From Cohnella luojiensis (GTDB taxonomy: Bacteria; Bacillota; Bacilli; Paenibacillales; Paenibacillaceae): a stretch of 64,000 nt of DNA. Positions 26,971-37,332 of the stretch are shown here, piece after piece. The notes beneath the pieces are model-generated. The model saw nothing but the letters and a program-made list of their open reading frames with translations. It had not been told where the DNA came from and did no database searches. How positions within the stretch are numbered: position 1 is the first letter of the stretch; each line of letters starts with the position of its first letter. The stretch covers positions 1 to 64,000 of the forward strand of contig NZ_SOMN01000020.1 in the NCBI RefSeq assembly GCF_004564235.1, given 5' to 3'. A program made the position numbers and the translations under genes.

Positions 26971-29892
26971 ATGCGGCGTCCATCGCTAAAATTCCTGACA
27001 TTACTGGCGGTTGCAGCCGCAGCTCTAACCATTAGCATTATACGACTCAATGCGCGACCCGACATGCCAGCAGCGAACATGCATAATCTCCCGGACGGCG
27101 GGGTTGTCTTAAACAGCCCGGTTCTCAAAGGGAGCTACTTGGATTATTTGACCCGGCACCCAGAGCTGGAGCCGGCTAAAGGTGAAGTGTTAATCGAAGG
27201 GGAAGCTTACAGCTCGGCCGTCGGCATGAAACCGGAAATATTGAATCGGTACGAAGGCTTGCAGGGCAAGGCAGTTAAAACCGGTGAAGAAGGCTCTATC
27301 GATTGGAGCTTTCATGTAGAGCAGGAAGGCTTCTATAATATCGACATTCGTTACTTTAACGTCGAAGGCAAGGGCTCCGATATCGAAAGGGAGCTTGCCA
27401 TTGACGGCGTATCTCCGTTCTCCGAAGCGAAGTCGCTCGTTATTCATCGAATATGGCGCAACGAGACCGATCAGGTCGAACGGGACGGGCAAGGCAACGA
27501 TCTTTCTCCCGATCAGGTCGAAGTGCAGAAGTGGCAGGATATCGTCCTAAAGGATGAAAGCGGCTATAATACGGATCCTTATCTTTTTTATATGAGTAAA
27601 GGCAAGCATACGTTGAAACTGACTTCCATCAAAGAGCCTTTGGTTATCGACTTCATTAAACTGTTAATGCCGAAAGTAACGCCGAGCTACGACGAAACGG
27701 TGAATTTATATAAGAACAAGGGTTATGAACCGGCGTCAAAGGCTCTGGTGAAGGTTCAGGGAGAAGCGGCGGCTTTCAAGTCTTCGCCATCCTTGCTGCC
27801 CTATAACGACCGGTCCAATCCGGCTATCGAACCTTTTCACGTATCCAAAATCCGCAATAACGCCATGGGAGGTTACGGCTGGAGAATTCCGGGCCAGTGG
27901 ATCGAGTGGGAGGTTGAAGCGCCTGCGGACGGGCTGTACAATCTCGCGGTGAAAAACAGGCAAAATTATTTGCGGGGTTTCTCGTCCTTGCGCAAGCTGA
28001 CCATCGACGGGAATGTGCCGTTCGAAGAGGCTAAGCAGATCGGGTTTCCTTACGGCAGCGCATGGAAAACGACCGTACTTGGAATAGACGGAGACAACCC
28101 GTATTTATTCTACCTTACGAAGGGCAAGCACCGCATTCGCCTGGAGGTTACACTGGGAGATCTGGCCGTAGCGCTGCGAACCGTTCAGTCGAGCATCCTG
28201 GATTTGAACGCGATGTATCGCAAGCTCATCAGCTATACCGGAACGGTTCCGGACCCGTTCAGGGATTACGACTTGGAAAAGCGCATTCCAGAGATGACCA
28301 AGGTATTCCGGGAGCAGAGCGATCTATTGTATGAAGTGGCCAGCTATATCGATGGGTCGGGAGGCTCGGGAAGCGATCGAACGGCCATGTTGAAAACGCT
28401 AGCCTTCCAGCTGAAGGATATGGCTGAACGGCCGGATACGGTTCCGTCGCGAATCGATTCCTTCAAGGGCAATGTCGGCGGGCTTGGATCGTGGCTGCTG
28501 ACAACGAACGAACAACCGCTGACGATCGATTATTTAATGTTGGCGTCTCCTGATATGAAGCTTCCGAAAGCGGAAGCATCGACTTGGACCAAGATGACCA
28601 GCGGCATGCAATCGTTCGCCGCTTCGTTCTATGAAGATTACGACCAGTATGGCGGAGATTCCGGCGACTCCCAATCGATATCGGTATGGATTACGTCCGG
28701 TCGGGATCAAGCCCAGGTGCTGAAGAAGATGATTGACAGCTCCTTTACGGCGAAGACCGGCATTCATGTCAATCTGAAGCTGGTTGCGAGCGATGTGCTG
28801 CTGTCCGCAACCGTTGCGGGCAATGGTCCCGATGTCGCTCTTCCGGTAACGAACGACGTGCCGGTCAGCTATGCGAGCCGCGACGCGTTGCAGGATTTGT
28901 CCGTTTTCCCAGGTTTCGAAGAAGTGAAGAATCGATTTGCCGCTGACATAGTGACACCCTATGAATTTAACGGCCAGACGTTTGCCCTTCCCGATCAGCA
29001 GACGTTCCCTGTCATGTTCTACCGCAAGGATATTCTGGAGGATGAATTGAAGCTGAAGATTCCGCAAACGTGGGACGACCTATATAAGATCATTCCCACG
29101 CTGCAGAAGCATAACCTGCAATTCGGCTTCAGCAAGCTGATCGACCCGCCGGGCGTAGCGGCGCTTCCGCCTAATCCGCTATTCAGCCTGCTGCTGTATC
29201 AGAACGGCGGACGGTTCTACGCGGACGATCAGCAAGCGAGCGCTCTTGATTCCGAAACCTCGATGAAGGCGTTCAAGGCGTGGACGGAGCTCTACGTCAA
29301 CTACAAGCTTCCGCTGCAGATCGATTTCGCGAACCGGTTTCGCACGGGCGAGATGCCGATCGGGATTTCGGATTATACGGATTACAACAAGCTGAGCGTG
29401 TTCGCGCCGGAAATCAAAGGTTTATGGAGCTTTTCGCCGGTTCCGGGCGTTCTCGGAGCCGATGGCACGATTCACCGGGAAGTCGCGGGAACAGGGACGG
29501 CGATCGTCATGTTCAAGAAAACGAAAAACAAGGATGCGGCATGGCAGTTTCTTGATTGGTGGACCAGCAAAGAGACTCAAATCGACTTCGGACGGCAAAT
29601 GGAAATTAGGTTGGGTACATCCGCCCGCTACCCGACTGCTAATCTTGAGGCACTTGGTCAGCTGCCATGGCCGACGAAGGATTATAAGATGCTGAAGGAG
29701 CAAATCCATTGGCTGCGCGGAATTCCAGAAGTACCAGGCGGCTATTTCACGGGACGCCATCTGGACAATGCGTTCCGCCGGGTCGTCGTCCAAGGGGATG
29801 ACCCGCGCGAGACCTTGGACAACTATATTAACTACATTAACGACGAAATTACGATTAAACGCAAAGAGTTCAAGCTTCCTTACAGGGAATGA
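26971..29892 (+). CDS. Two beta-sandwich modules fused to an extracellular solute-binding domain
   Basis: 973 residues. A signal/anchor segment (about 8-25) is followed by two repeated galactose-binding-like modules (about 72-235 and 262-410), each opening VxxxGEA and ending YLFY...GKH, resembling CBM6/CBM35 folds. A helical linker follows, then from about 570 a family 1 solute-binding domain (SISVWITSGRDQAQVLKKMI ...). No lipobox cysteine; probably anchored by the N-terminal helix outside the membrane. It immediately precedes a permease pair. The fusion suggests capture of a polymer or long oligosaccharide at the surface. Ordinary binding proteins are ~450 residues, so this is twice the usual size. 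Confidence 0.82.
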   Translation: MRRPSLKFLTLLAVAAAALTISIIRLNARPDMPAANMHNLPDGGVVLNSPVLKGSYLDYLTRHPELEPAKGEVLIEGEAYSSAVGMKPEILNRYEGLQGKAVKTGEEGSIDWSFHVEQEGFYNIDIRYFNVEGKGSDIERELAIDGVSPFSEAKSLVIHRIWRNETDQVERDGQGNDLSPDQVEVQKWQDIVLKDESGYNTDPYLFYMSKGKHTLKLTSIKEPLVIDFIKLLMPKVTPSYDETVNLYKNKGYEPASKALVKVQGEAAAFKSSPSLLPYNDRSNPAIEPFHVSKIRNNAMGGYGWRIPGQWIEWEVEAPADGLYNLAVKNRQNYLRGFSSLRKLTIDGNVPFEEAKQIGFPYGSAWKTTVLGIDGDNPYLFYLTKGKHRIRLEVTLGDLAVALRTVQSSILDLNAMYRKLISYTGTVPDPFRDYDLEKRIPEMTKVFREQSDLLYEVASYIDGSGGSGSDRTAMLKTLAFQLKDMAERPDTVPSRIDSFKGNVGGLGSWLLTTNEQPLTIDYLMLASPDMKLPKAEASTWTKMTSGMQSFAASFYEDYDQYGGDSGDSQSISVWITSGRDQAQVLKKMIDSSFTAKTGIHVNLKLVASDVLLSATVAGNGPDVALPVTNDVPVSYASRDALQDLSVFPGFEEVKNRFAADIVTPYEFNGQTFALPDQQTFPVMFYRKDILEDELKLKIPQTWDDLYKIIPTLQKHNLQFGFSKLIDPPGVAALPPNPLFSLLLYQNGGRFYADDQQASALDSETSMKAFKAWTELYVNYKLPLQIDFANRFRTGEMPIGISDYTDYNKLSVFAPEIKGLWSFSPVPGVLGADGTIHREVAGTGTAIVMFKKTKNKDAAWQFLDWWTSKETQIDFGRQMEIRLGTSARYPTANLEALGQLPWPTKDYKMLKEQIHWLRGIPEVPGGYFTGRHLDNAFRRVVVQGDDPRETLDNYINYINDEITIKRKEFKLPYRE

Positions 29893-29903
29893 GGGGGATC
29901 ATC

Positions 29904-30857
29904 ATGCAGCAAAAGGCACAGGCACATTCGGTCGACGCCCCCTCCCCGGGAGGGGAGAGGAAATTTCTTCGATTGTTCGCAGAGATGAAAAAAAGCAAGC
30001 ATGCCTACGTGCTGATGGCTCCCTTTTTCCTCATCTTCGCCGTATTTACGGTTGTTCCGGTCGTCATGTCCGTTCTGCTGAGCTTTACGCATTTCAACAT
30101 GCTCGAGCCGCCGAGCTGGGCGGGGTTCGATAACTTCGCCAGACTGCTGGTGAAGGACGACGTCTTCCTGGTCGCAGTGAAGAACACGCTTCTCTTTGCC
30201 GCGATCACGGGTCCGATCAGTTATGTGGCCTGCTTTTTCTTCGCCTGGATCATTAACGAGCTGCCTCCGAAGCCGCGCGCTTTGCTGACGCTGGTGCTCT
30301 ATGCGCCGTCTATCTCGGGTAATACGTACATGATTTGGGCGTTGATGTTTTCCGGCGACTCTTACGGCTATATCAACTCCTTCCTTATGAACTGGGGATT
30401 CGTTCTCGAGCCGGTCCAATGGCTGCAGGATACGAGATACGTACTGGGCATTCTGATCCTGGTTCAGCTGTGGCTCAGTCTCGGAACCTCTTTCCTCGCT
30501 TTCATCGCCGGATTGCAAACCGTCAACCGCACCCTTTACGAGGCGGGGGCTATCGACGGCATTCGCAACCGCTGGCAGGAGCTTTGGTTCATCACGCTCC
30601 CGGCGATGAGGCCGCAATTGATGTTCGGCGCGATTATCCAAATTACGAGCTCCTTCGCGGTAGCGGAAATATCGATTTACTTGCTCGGGTTTCCTACCGT
30701 CGATTACGCGGGCCATACGATCGTCACCCATCTTATCGATTACGGAACGATCCGCTTCGACATGGGCTACGCATCGGCGATTGCCACCGTGCTATTCATG
30801 ATCATGATGATGACCAACGTTCTGACGCAGAAGTTCTTAAAGAAAGTGGGTGAGTAG
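29904..30857 (+). CDS. Sugar ABC transporter permease (MalF-type), first pair
   Basis: 317 residues with six predicted membrane segments and an EAA loop (EAGAIDGIRNRWQELWFITLP) near residue 225. ATG at 29904 follows GAGGGGG; the frame is open five codons further upstream. Partner of the permease at 30863. No ATPase gene is in this locus; in relatives a shared MsmX-type ATPase serves such importers. Confidence 0.9.
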   Translation: MQQKAQAHSVDAPSPGGERKFLRLFAEMKKSKHAYVLMAPFFLIFAVFTVVPVVMSVLLSFTHFNMLEPPSWAGFDNFARLLVKDDVFLVAVKNTLLFAAITGPISYVACFFFAWIINELPPKPRALLTLVLYAPSISGNTYMIWALMFSGDSYGYINSFLMNWGFVLEPVQWLQDTRYVLGILILVQLWLSLGTSFLAFIAGLQTVNRTLYEAGAIDGIRNRWQELWFITLPAMRPQLMFGAIIQITSSFAVAEISIYLLGFPTVDYAGHTIVTHLIDYGTIRFDMGYASAIATVLFMIMMMTNVLTQKFLKKVGE

Positions 30858-30862
30858 GAAGG

Positions 30863-31729
30863 ATGAAGGCGGTTATCCAAAAAAGACTGAACCGCTCCTG
30901 GACGGTCGACATTCTTCTGCTCGTCCTGCTTGCCGGTATCGCAACCTTCATGGCGTTCCCGCTGGTGTTCACGATCAGCAATGCCTTTAAGCCATTGGAC
31001 GAAATATTCGCGTTTCCTCCGAAGCTTTTCGTTCGCAACCCGACGTTTGTTAACTTTACGATATTGCCGGATATTTTCTCCGACTCCTGGGTCCCCTTCT
31101 CCCGTTATTTGTTCAACTCGCTGTTCGTGGCGGTAGTCGGTACGGGAGGGCACGTCATCATCGCTTCGGCGGCGGCTTATCCGCTGGCGAAGCTGAAGTT
31201 CCCGGGACGAACGATGATGATGAGCATCGTCGTCCTATCGCTCATGTTCACCTCGTACGTGACCCAAGTTCCGAACTACATGACGATCTCGTGGCTAGGC
31301 ATGCTGAACACGTACTGGGCCATTTTGCTGCCTGCCTTCGGTTCGACCTTGGGCATCTATCTGATGAAGCAATTCATGGAGCAGCTGCCCGACGAGCTGA
31401 TCGAAGCGGGTAAAATAGACGGGGCCAGCGAGTATCGCATCTTCTGGCAGCTCGTTATGCCTATCGTCAAACCGGCGTGGCTGACGCTCATTATTTTCTC
31501 GCTGCAAGTCCTATGGACCAACAGCTCCGTAACGAGCCACAAATACATTTATAGCGAGCAGCTGAAGACGATCGATTACGTATTCGGTCAAATCGCAAGC
31601 GGCGGAATCGCGCGCACGGGTCCGGTGGCAGCCGTCACTTTTCTTATGATGCTTGTTCCGATCGTGGTTTTTGTCGTCACGCAGAGCAGCGTCATTCAGA
31701 CGATGGCCACTTCGGGTATGAAAGAATAG
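30863..31729 (+). CDS. Sugar ABC transporter permease (MalG-type), first pair
   Basis: 288 residues, six membrane segments, EAA motif EAGKIDGASEYRIFWQLVMP near residue 177. Five bases after the upstream permease stop, so tightly coupled. Forms the channel with that protein, probably fed by the 973-residue fusion or the lipoprotein at 25464. Confidence 0.9.
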   Translation: MKAVIQKRLNRSWTVDILLLVLLAGIATFMAFPLVFTISNAFKPLDEIFAFPPKLFVRNPTFVNFTILPDIFSDSWVPFSRYLFNSLFVAVVGTGGHVIIASAAAYPLAKLKFPGRTMMMSIVVLSLMFTSYVTQVPNYMTISWLGMLNTYWAILLPAFGSTLGIYLMKQFMEQLPDELIEAGKIDGASEYRIFWQLVMPIVKPAWLTLIIFSLQVLWTNSSVTSHKYIYSEQLKTIDYVFGQIASGGIARTGPVAAVTFLMMLVPIVVFVVTQSSVIQTMATSGMKE

Positions 31730-31745
31730 CAGGGGGGAACGGCCT

Positions 31746-33809
31746 TTGATTTCCAGAACAAGCATACTGGCGCTGTTCATATTAGCCGTCCTGCTAGGAA
31801 CGGCGACTCCGGCATCGGCACAGGCGGACACTGGGTATACCTATTCTTATTGGGGCGATCCGAATCCGGCGCCCGCTGCTTACGAGCCGGTAAGAACGAT
31901 GTACGGCAGCGATCTGTCGCTCGGCAAGCTGTCCTCCCCGCAGGACTTGTATATTAGCAAGGATCGCAAAATCTATTTGGCCGATACGGGCAACAATCGG
32001 ATTATCGTCATGGATGACCGGTTTAAGGTGCTGCGGACGATATCCGAGTTTGACAGAGGCGGCAAGAAGGACCAATTTAATGGGCCGGAAGGGGTATTCG
32101 CCGCCCCGAATGGCGACATCTACGTGGCCGATACGCTGAATCGCAGAGTCGTGCGGCTTTCGGCTGATGGCCGGTTTCTCCAGCAGATCGGCGCGCCGGA
32201 ATCGACTTTGTTGCGTCAAGGCTTTCAATTTACCCCGATCAAGCTCGCGACGGACAAGGCGGGACAGGTGTATGTCGCCAGCCGCGGTTCCTACGAAGGG
32301 ATCATGGAATTCGATTCGGATGGCGTCTTTACCGGTTATATCGGTACGAACCGGGTTCGGTTCAATCCCCTGGATCTGCTGTGGAAGCGGATTTCCACGA
32401 AGGCTCAGCGCAGCCAGATGGAGCAGTTCATTCCGATCGAATTCAATAACCTCTCTATTGAAGACAACGGATTTATTTACACGACGACATCGGAGGAAAA
32501 CGGCAGCCAACCGATCAAGCATATGAACGTGTCTGGTGTCGATATCTTGCGCAGCAAGGGCTATTTTCCACCAAAAGGAGACATTCGCGTTTCCATGACC
32601 GGCAGCAAACCCGGCAGCTCGATCTTCGTAGACGTGACGGAAGACGAGGCGGGGATGTACAGCGCTCTCGATTCCAAGAGAGGGCGTATTTTTACCTATG
32701 ATAAGGACGGCAATCTGTTGTATGAATTCGGCAATCTGGGAAGCCAGGCGGGTTTGTTCCGTACGCCTTCGGCGATTGCCATGCTCGGCGATCAAATCGT
32801 CGTGCTCGATAAAGACTACAGCCGTCTGACCCTATTCAGGCCGACGAAATATGGTAGCGCCATACGAGAGGCCGTCCGGAATTTGGATGCGGGCAAAGTC
32901 GAAGAATCTACTGCCGCTTGGGAGCAGGTTCTGAAGCTGAACAGCAATTATGAAGTGGCGTACATCGGTATCGGCAAATCGCTATTGAAGCAGGGCGACA
33001 ACAAGGAAGCCATGGCATACTTCAAGCTGGGCAACAACCGCGAATATTACTCCCAAGCATTCAAGAGGTATCGTCAAGATGCGGTCTATGATAATTTTGG
33101 TTACATCGTGCTCGGTATCGGTCTGATCATTGCGGCGGCGTACACAGCTATGAAGCTGGCGAAGCGCCGAACGGCCGGGCGGCATTTCGTGGAAGTCGGC
33201 GTATTGAAAAACCCGTTCTACACGATGATTCATCCCTACAAGGGCTTCTGGGAAATGAAGTTCGAGAAAGTCGGTCGCGTCAAGCTGGCCGTGCTGATCG
33301 TGGTGCTGCTCGCCCTGTTTACGATCTTAAAGCGGCAATTCAGCGGTTTCGTGGTCAACTACAATAATTTGGCAGAGCTTAACAGCATTAATGAGTTGAA
33401 ATTCGTTCTGCTGCCTTTCGTGTTATGGTGCCTTGCCAACTGGTCGCTGACGACCTTGATGGATGGGGAAGGAAAATTCAAGGAAATTCTGACGGCAACG
33501 GGATATGCCTTAATGCCTCTTGTCGTCATTTCATTGCCGCAGACGCTTTACAGCAATCTGATTACGGTAGACGAGAGCGCGTTTTATTATTTGTTGGATT
33601 CGGCAGCGTACTTGTGGTCCTTCTGGCTATTGTTCGTAGGAACGATGACGGTCCATCAATATACGCCTCTTAAGACAGTCTCTACAATGGCGCTGACGCT
33701 TGTCGTCATAGGCATCATCCTGTTCCTCGGTCTTCTTTTCTTCAGCATGATGCAGCAAGTCATTAACTTTGTAATGTCGTTCTATCGCGAATTAGCGTTG
33801 AGATGGTAA
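31746..33809 (+). CDS. NHL-repeat, TPR and Yip1-domain membrane protein
   Basis: 687 residues. Signal peptide (1-26, ending ASAQA), then an extracellular NHL-type beta-propeller (about 45-375, repeats such as DIYVADTLNRRVVRLSADG), a short TPR-like stretch (about 378-430), one membrane helix near 455 and a C-terminal five-helix Yip1-like domain (about 500-687). TTG at 31746 follows GGGGGGAACG. It sits between permeases and the DUF5696 gene, an arrangement I recall in Paenibacillaceae sugar loci. The role is unknown; the propeller could bind a surface glycan or a partner protein. Confidence 0.78.
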   Translation: MISRTSILALFILAVLLGTATPASAQADTGYTYSYWGDPNPAPAAYEPVRTMYGSDLSLGKLSSPQDLYISKDRKIYLADTGNNRIIVMDDRFKVLRTISEFDRGGKKDQFNGPEGVFAAPNGDIYVADTLNRRVVRLSADGRFLQQIGAPESTLLRQGFQFTPIKLATDKAGQVYVASRGSYEGIMEFDSDGVFTGYIGTNRVRFNPLDLLWKRISTKAQRSQMEQFIPIEFNNLSIEDNGFIYTTTSEENGSQPIKHMNVSGVDILRSKGYFPPKGDIRVSMTGSKPGSSIFVDVTEDEAGMYSALDSKRGRIFTYDKDGNLLYEFGNLGSQAGLFRTPSAIAMLGDQIVVLDKDYSRLTLFRPTKYGSAIREAVRNLDAGKVEESTAAWEQVLKLNSNYEVAYIGIGKSLLKQGDNKEAMAYFKLGNNREYYSQAFKRYRQDAVYDNFGYIVLGIGLIIAAAYTAMKLAKRRTAGRHFVEVGVLKNPFYTMIHPYKGFWEMKFEKVGRVKLAVLIVVLLALFTILKRQFSGFVVNYNNLAELNSINELKFVLLPFVLWCLANWSLTTLMDGEGKFKEILTATGYALMPLVVISLPQTLYSNLITVDESAFYYLLDSAAYLWSFWLLFVGTMTVHQYTPLKTVSTMALTLVVIGIILFLGLLFFSMMQQVINFVMSFYRELALRW

Positions 33810-33822
33810 AGGGGGGGAGGTC

Positions 33823-36414
33823 ATGACAAGAACGCGAACGAAGATCGTCGGTATCGCGGGGGCTTGTATCCTCCTTGCGGGAGGGTTGTTCTACGGATTG
33901 CGGAAGTCGGGCGTTGATGAGGTTATGCCGAGCCAAGCAGGCATCGCATCCGGTCAGACAATCGGTATACTCTCGGACCGACAGAGTGGGGCGGCAAGCT
34001 CCAATTCCGCGGAAGAGCAAGCAGCTTTGAGCTTGATGGAGGTAGCTGCCGAGAACGAATTCTTAATTCTATATGTCAATAACGAGACGGCCGAAGTGGC
34101 CGTTAAGGACAAGAGAAGCGACTACGTCTGGTTTTCCAATCCGCCGGAGCGCGAGCAAGACCCTATTGCCTCGCCGCTTTACAAGTCCGAGCTATCTTCC
34201 CAGGTGACGGTAAGCTACTACAATGACAAAGGTCAGTTGTCCGCCTACAACAGCTACGACGACAGCGTAAAGCTGAAGCAGTTCGAGATCAGCCGGAAGG
34301 ATGGCGAAATCGAAGTGCGATATTCCATGGGTAAAGCGGCGATTGCTCAGGACGGCATCCCTAAGATCATTAGCAAGGAGCGGATGGAACAAAAGATCCT
34401 GAGCCGTCTGCAGGATGAGGATGTCAAAAAATCGCTGCTGTACAAATTCAAATACGACGAGACGAAACAAGTATACGTCGTTCGCGAATTGAAGGAATTC
34501 GTTGCGCAAGAGCTGCTGGGATTATTGCGGCAAGCCGGATATACGCAGGAAGACGCGGCGGAAGACAACGCGGCGAACGGTATTACCGCTGCCTCTGAGG
34601 ACGGCGGGGATAACATCCAATTTACGGTTCCGGTTGTCTATTCACTTGAGCAGGATCAATTCGTCGTTACTATCCCTGTAGACGAGGTGCAGTATCCTAA
34701 AGCGAATCCAATCGCAGCTCTGAGCGTCTTGAAATATTTCGGCGCTGCGGATGAAGGCAAGGAGGGTTATCTGTTCGTTCCCGACGGTTCCGGTGCGTTG
34801 ATCCGGCTGAACAACGGAAAGGTCGGAGCTGAGCCTTACCGAATGCCGCTATACGGGGAGGACAGCACCATTGTCGTAAAGGAAAAGATACAGAGCAACG
34901 AAGCATCCAGACTTCCGGTGTTCGGCATGAAGCAGAACGATCGCGCCTTCGTCGGGATCATCGAGAAAGGCGATGCGCTTGCAACTGTGACTGCAGATGT
35001 GAGCGGGCGATATCACCAGTACAACAGCGTAGCCAGCGAATATCATCTCGTCAATATGGATTACTATACGCTTAACTCGGGTGAACGCACCAGCTCCGTC
35101 CCGATGTTCCAATCCAAGACCTATAAGGGCGACATCCGCATTCGTTACGCTTTTACGGCAGGTTCCTCCGCCGATTATGTCGGAATGGCCAAGATGTACC
35201 GGCAGTACCTGGTTCAAAGCTCCGGCTTGACGCGATTGCCCGCGCAGAAGGCATCGCCGTTTATCATGGAGCTTCACGGCGCATTTCAACGGGATAAATC
35301 GTTTCTCGGGATACACTACAACGCGACTGAACCGCTAACGACGTACGGCGAAGCGAAGAAGCTGCTTGGCATGCTGGAGGATCGAGGCGTATCCTCGATT
35401 GTGCTGCGATATGTAGAATGGTTTAATGGCGGCATCCGCTACGCCTCTCCTAGGAAAACAAGTCCGATCGGTGCGCTTGGCGGGAAGAGCGGGCTGAAGG
35501 ATTTGGCGGAATACGCGCAAAGCCGGCAAATCGGATTCTATCCGGATGTCTCCTTCTTGGAGGCGGATAAAAAGACAGGAGCAGCGGAGTTTCTGAATCA
35601 TAGCAAAGCCAGAATCTATGAATACGATCCCGTCATGAATACGCAGGATCTAAGCCGATTCTCTCATTATGTCGTGTCTGCAACCCAGGTGCCGGACATA
35701 GTAAGCAGCTTCATCCAGCGGTATCCGAAGCTGGTTAGCGGCGGCGTTTCGCTGAATGATCTGGGCAATCAAGTCGATTCCGACTATTCGCCGGACCATC
35801 CGATCGACCGTCAAAACGCGCGTGGCGTGATTGAAGGCGAGCTGGCAAAATTAAATCGGGCAATCGGCTCAGTTATGGTCAGCGGAGGCAATGCTTATTC
35901 GATCCCTTACGCGGATATTGTCGTCCATGCTCCAACCCGCAGCTCGGGGATGAACCTAACGGACGAAGATGTCCCATTCTATCAAATCGCGCTTCATGGT
36001 TATGTGCAGATGGCCGGTCTTCCTTTCAACACAGATAGAGGCCAGAACCCCCGGCTATCCTTGCTCAAGGCGCTGGAAACCGGGTCGAATATTTATTACG
36101 AATGGTTCTATCGGGAGCCATCGGTTGTTAAGGACACGGATAGGAACGGATTGTATTCCGCTAACTACGAGGGATGGCTTGACGAGGCGGTACAGATTTA
36201 CCGGGAAGCCGACGGTATATTGTCGAAGGTCGCGGATCAAACGATCATTGGCCACAGCAAGCTTGCCGAAGGCGTATACCGAACCGTATACGAGAACGGG
36301 CAGTCCGTGACCGTCAACTACAACGAGGAAGCGGTGTCGGTGGACGGCATGGAGCTGGCTCCCGAAGGCTACAATCTGCAGGCGGCCGGCGCTTCCGCTG
36401 GAGGTGCGAAATGA
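33823..36414 (+). CDS. DUF5696 domain protein, membrane-anchored
   Basis: 863 residues with one N-terminal membrane anchor (about 8-26) and a large extracellular part. An alpha/beta first half is followed by a region that looks like a TIM barrel (about 480-800, with YVEWFNGGIRYASP and FYPDVSFLEADKK), as in DUF5696 proteins. This suggests a glycoside-hydrolase-like fold, but catalytic residues cannot be assigned. It overlaps the next permease start by four bases and shares the operon with four permeases. Likely acts on or holds the glycan outside the cell before import. Confidence 0.78.
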   Translation: MTRTRTKIVGIAGACILLAGGLFYGLRKSGVDEVMPSQAGIASGQTIGILSDRQSGAASSNSAEEQAALSLMEVAAENEFLILYVNNETAEVAVKDKRSDYVWFSNPPEREQDPIASPLYKSELSSQVTVSYYNDKGQLSAYNSYDDSVKLKQFEISRKDGEIEVRYSMGKAAIAQDGIPKIISKERMEQKILSRLQDEDVKKSLLYKFKYDETKQVYVVRELKEFVAQELLGLLRQAGYTQEDAAEDNAANGITAASEDGGDNIQFTVPVVYSLEQDQFVVTIPVDEVQYPKANPIAALSVLKYFGAADEGKEGYLFVPDGSGALIRLNNGKVGAEPYRMPLYGEDSTIVVKEKIQSNEASRLPVFGMKQNDRAFVGIIEKGDALATVTADVSGRYHQYNSVASEYHLVNMDYYTLNSGERTSSVPMFQSKTYKGDIRIRYAFTAGSSADYVGMAKMYRQYLVQSSGLTRLPAQKASPFIMELHGAFQRDKSFLGIHYNATEPLTTYGEAKKLLGMLEDRGVSSIVLRYVEWFNGGIRYASPRKTSPIGALGGKSGLKDLAEYAQSRQIGFYPDVSFLEADKKTGAAEFLNHSKARIYEYDPVMNTQDLSRFSHYVVSATQVPDIVSSFIQRYPKLVSGGVSLNDLGNQVDSDYSPDHPIDRQNARGVIEGELAKLNRAIGSVMVSGGNAYSIPYADIVVHAPTRSSGMNLTDEDVPFYQIALHGYVQMAGLPFNTDRGQNPRLSLLKALETGSNIYYEWFYREPSVVKDTDRNGLYSANYEGWLDEAVQIYREADGILSKVADQTIIGHSKLAEGVYRTVYENGQSVTVNYNEEAVSVDGMELAPEGYNLQAAGASAGGAK

Positions 36415-37319
36415 AATTGTGGAGGAAACGGCTGTCTCTTGAGCAGAAGAAGGCCTGGACGGGAGTTCTGTTCGCTTCTCCGTTGATTATCGGTCTTATT
36501 CTGTTGTTCGTCTTGCCGCTTATTCAATCGTTCCGGTACAGCCTGAGCTCGATCGATCTGGTGGAGGGCGGGTTTACAGTAAATTATAAAGGCATCGGAA
36601 ACTTCGTAAGCCTGTTTACGACGAATCCCGATTTTCCGAGAAAGCTGACGGAGTCCATCGTCGACATGGTCGTGAACGTTCCGATTATTCTGATCTTCAG
36701 CTTGTTCGCGGCAGTGCTGCTTAACCAGAAATTCAGAGGGCGCGCTTTCGCGAGGGCCGTATTTTTCCTGCCCGTCATTCTCATGTCCAGCGCGGCGGCG
36801 TCGGTCAGCATCAGCTATTTCGTAGGCGGGATGTCGATGGGTGATTCGGGCGCTTCCGGCGCCGGGCAAGAGAGCTTGATGAAGAGCTTCGAGCTGAAGA
36901 AGATGCTGCTCGATTCGGGCTTTGCTCCGATATTCGTCAATTATTTGACCGGAGCGGTCGACCGGATCTATGACATCATCAGCTCCTCCGGCGTGCAAAT
37001 CCTCATTTTCCTGGCAGGGCTTCAATCGGTATCGCCGTCCCTGTACGAAGCGTCAAGAATCGAGGGCGCAACGGGTTATGAGATTTTCTGGAAGGTGACG
37101 TTCCCGATTATGACTCCGCTTATGCTGACGAATTTGGTCTATTCGATTATCGATTCGTTCAGCACGAGCAAATTAAACGAGGTAATACGTTCCGCGGCGT
37201 TCGAGCTGTTCGATTTCGGATTAAGCTCGGCCATGTCCTGGGTGTTCTTTATGGTCGTTGCGGTCGTGCTAGCCGGTTCCGTCGGTCTGATTTCCAGAAA
37301 AGTATTTTACTACGATTAA
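36411..37319 (+). CDS. Sugar ABC transporter permease (MalF-type), second pair
   Basis: 302 residues, six membrane segments, EAA loop EASRIEGATGYEIFWKVTFP near residue 215. Unusually long periplasmic-side insertion between segments three and four (about 138-185, containing SMGDSGASGAGQ). ATGA overlap with the DUF5696 gene indicates coupling. Partner of the permease at 37333. Confidence 0.9.
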   Translation: MKLWRKRLSLEQKKAWTGVLFASPLIIGLILLFVLPLIQSFRYSLSSIDLVEGGFTVNYKGIGNFVSLFTTNPDFPRKLTESIVDMVVNVPIILIFSLFAAVLLNQKFRGRAFARAVFFLPVILMSSAAASVSISYFVGGMSMGDSGASGAGQESLMKSFELKKMLLDSGFAPIFVNYLTGAVDRIYDIISSSGVQILIFLAGLQSVSPSLYEASRIEGATGYEIFWKVTFPIMTPLMLTNLVYSIIDSFSTSKLNEVIRSAAFELFDFGLSSAMSWVFFMVVAVVLAGSVGLISRKVFYYD

Positions 37320-37332
37320 GGAGGAGTGCGGA

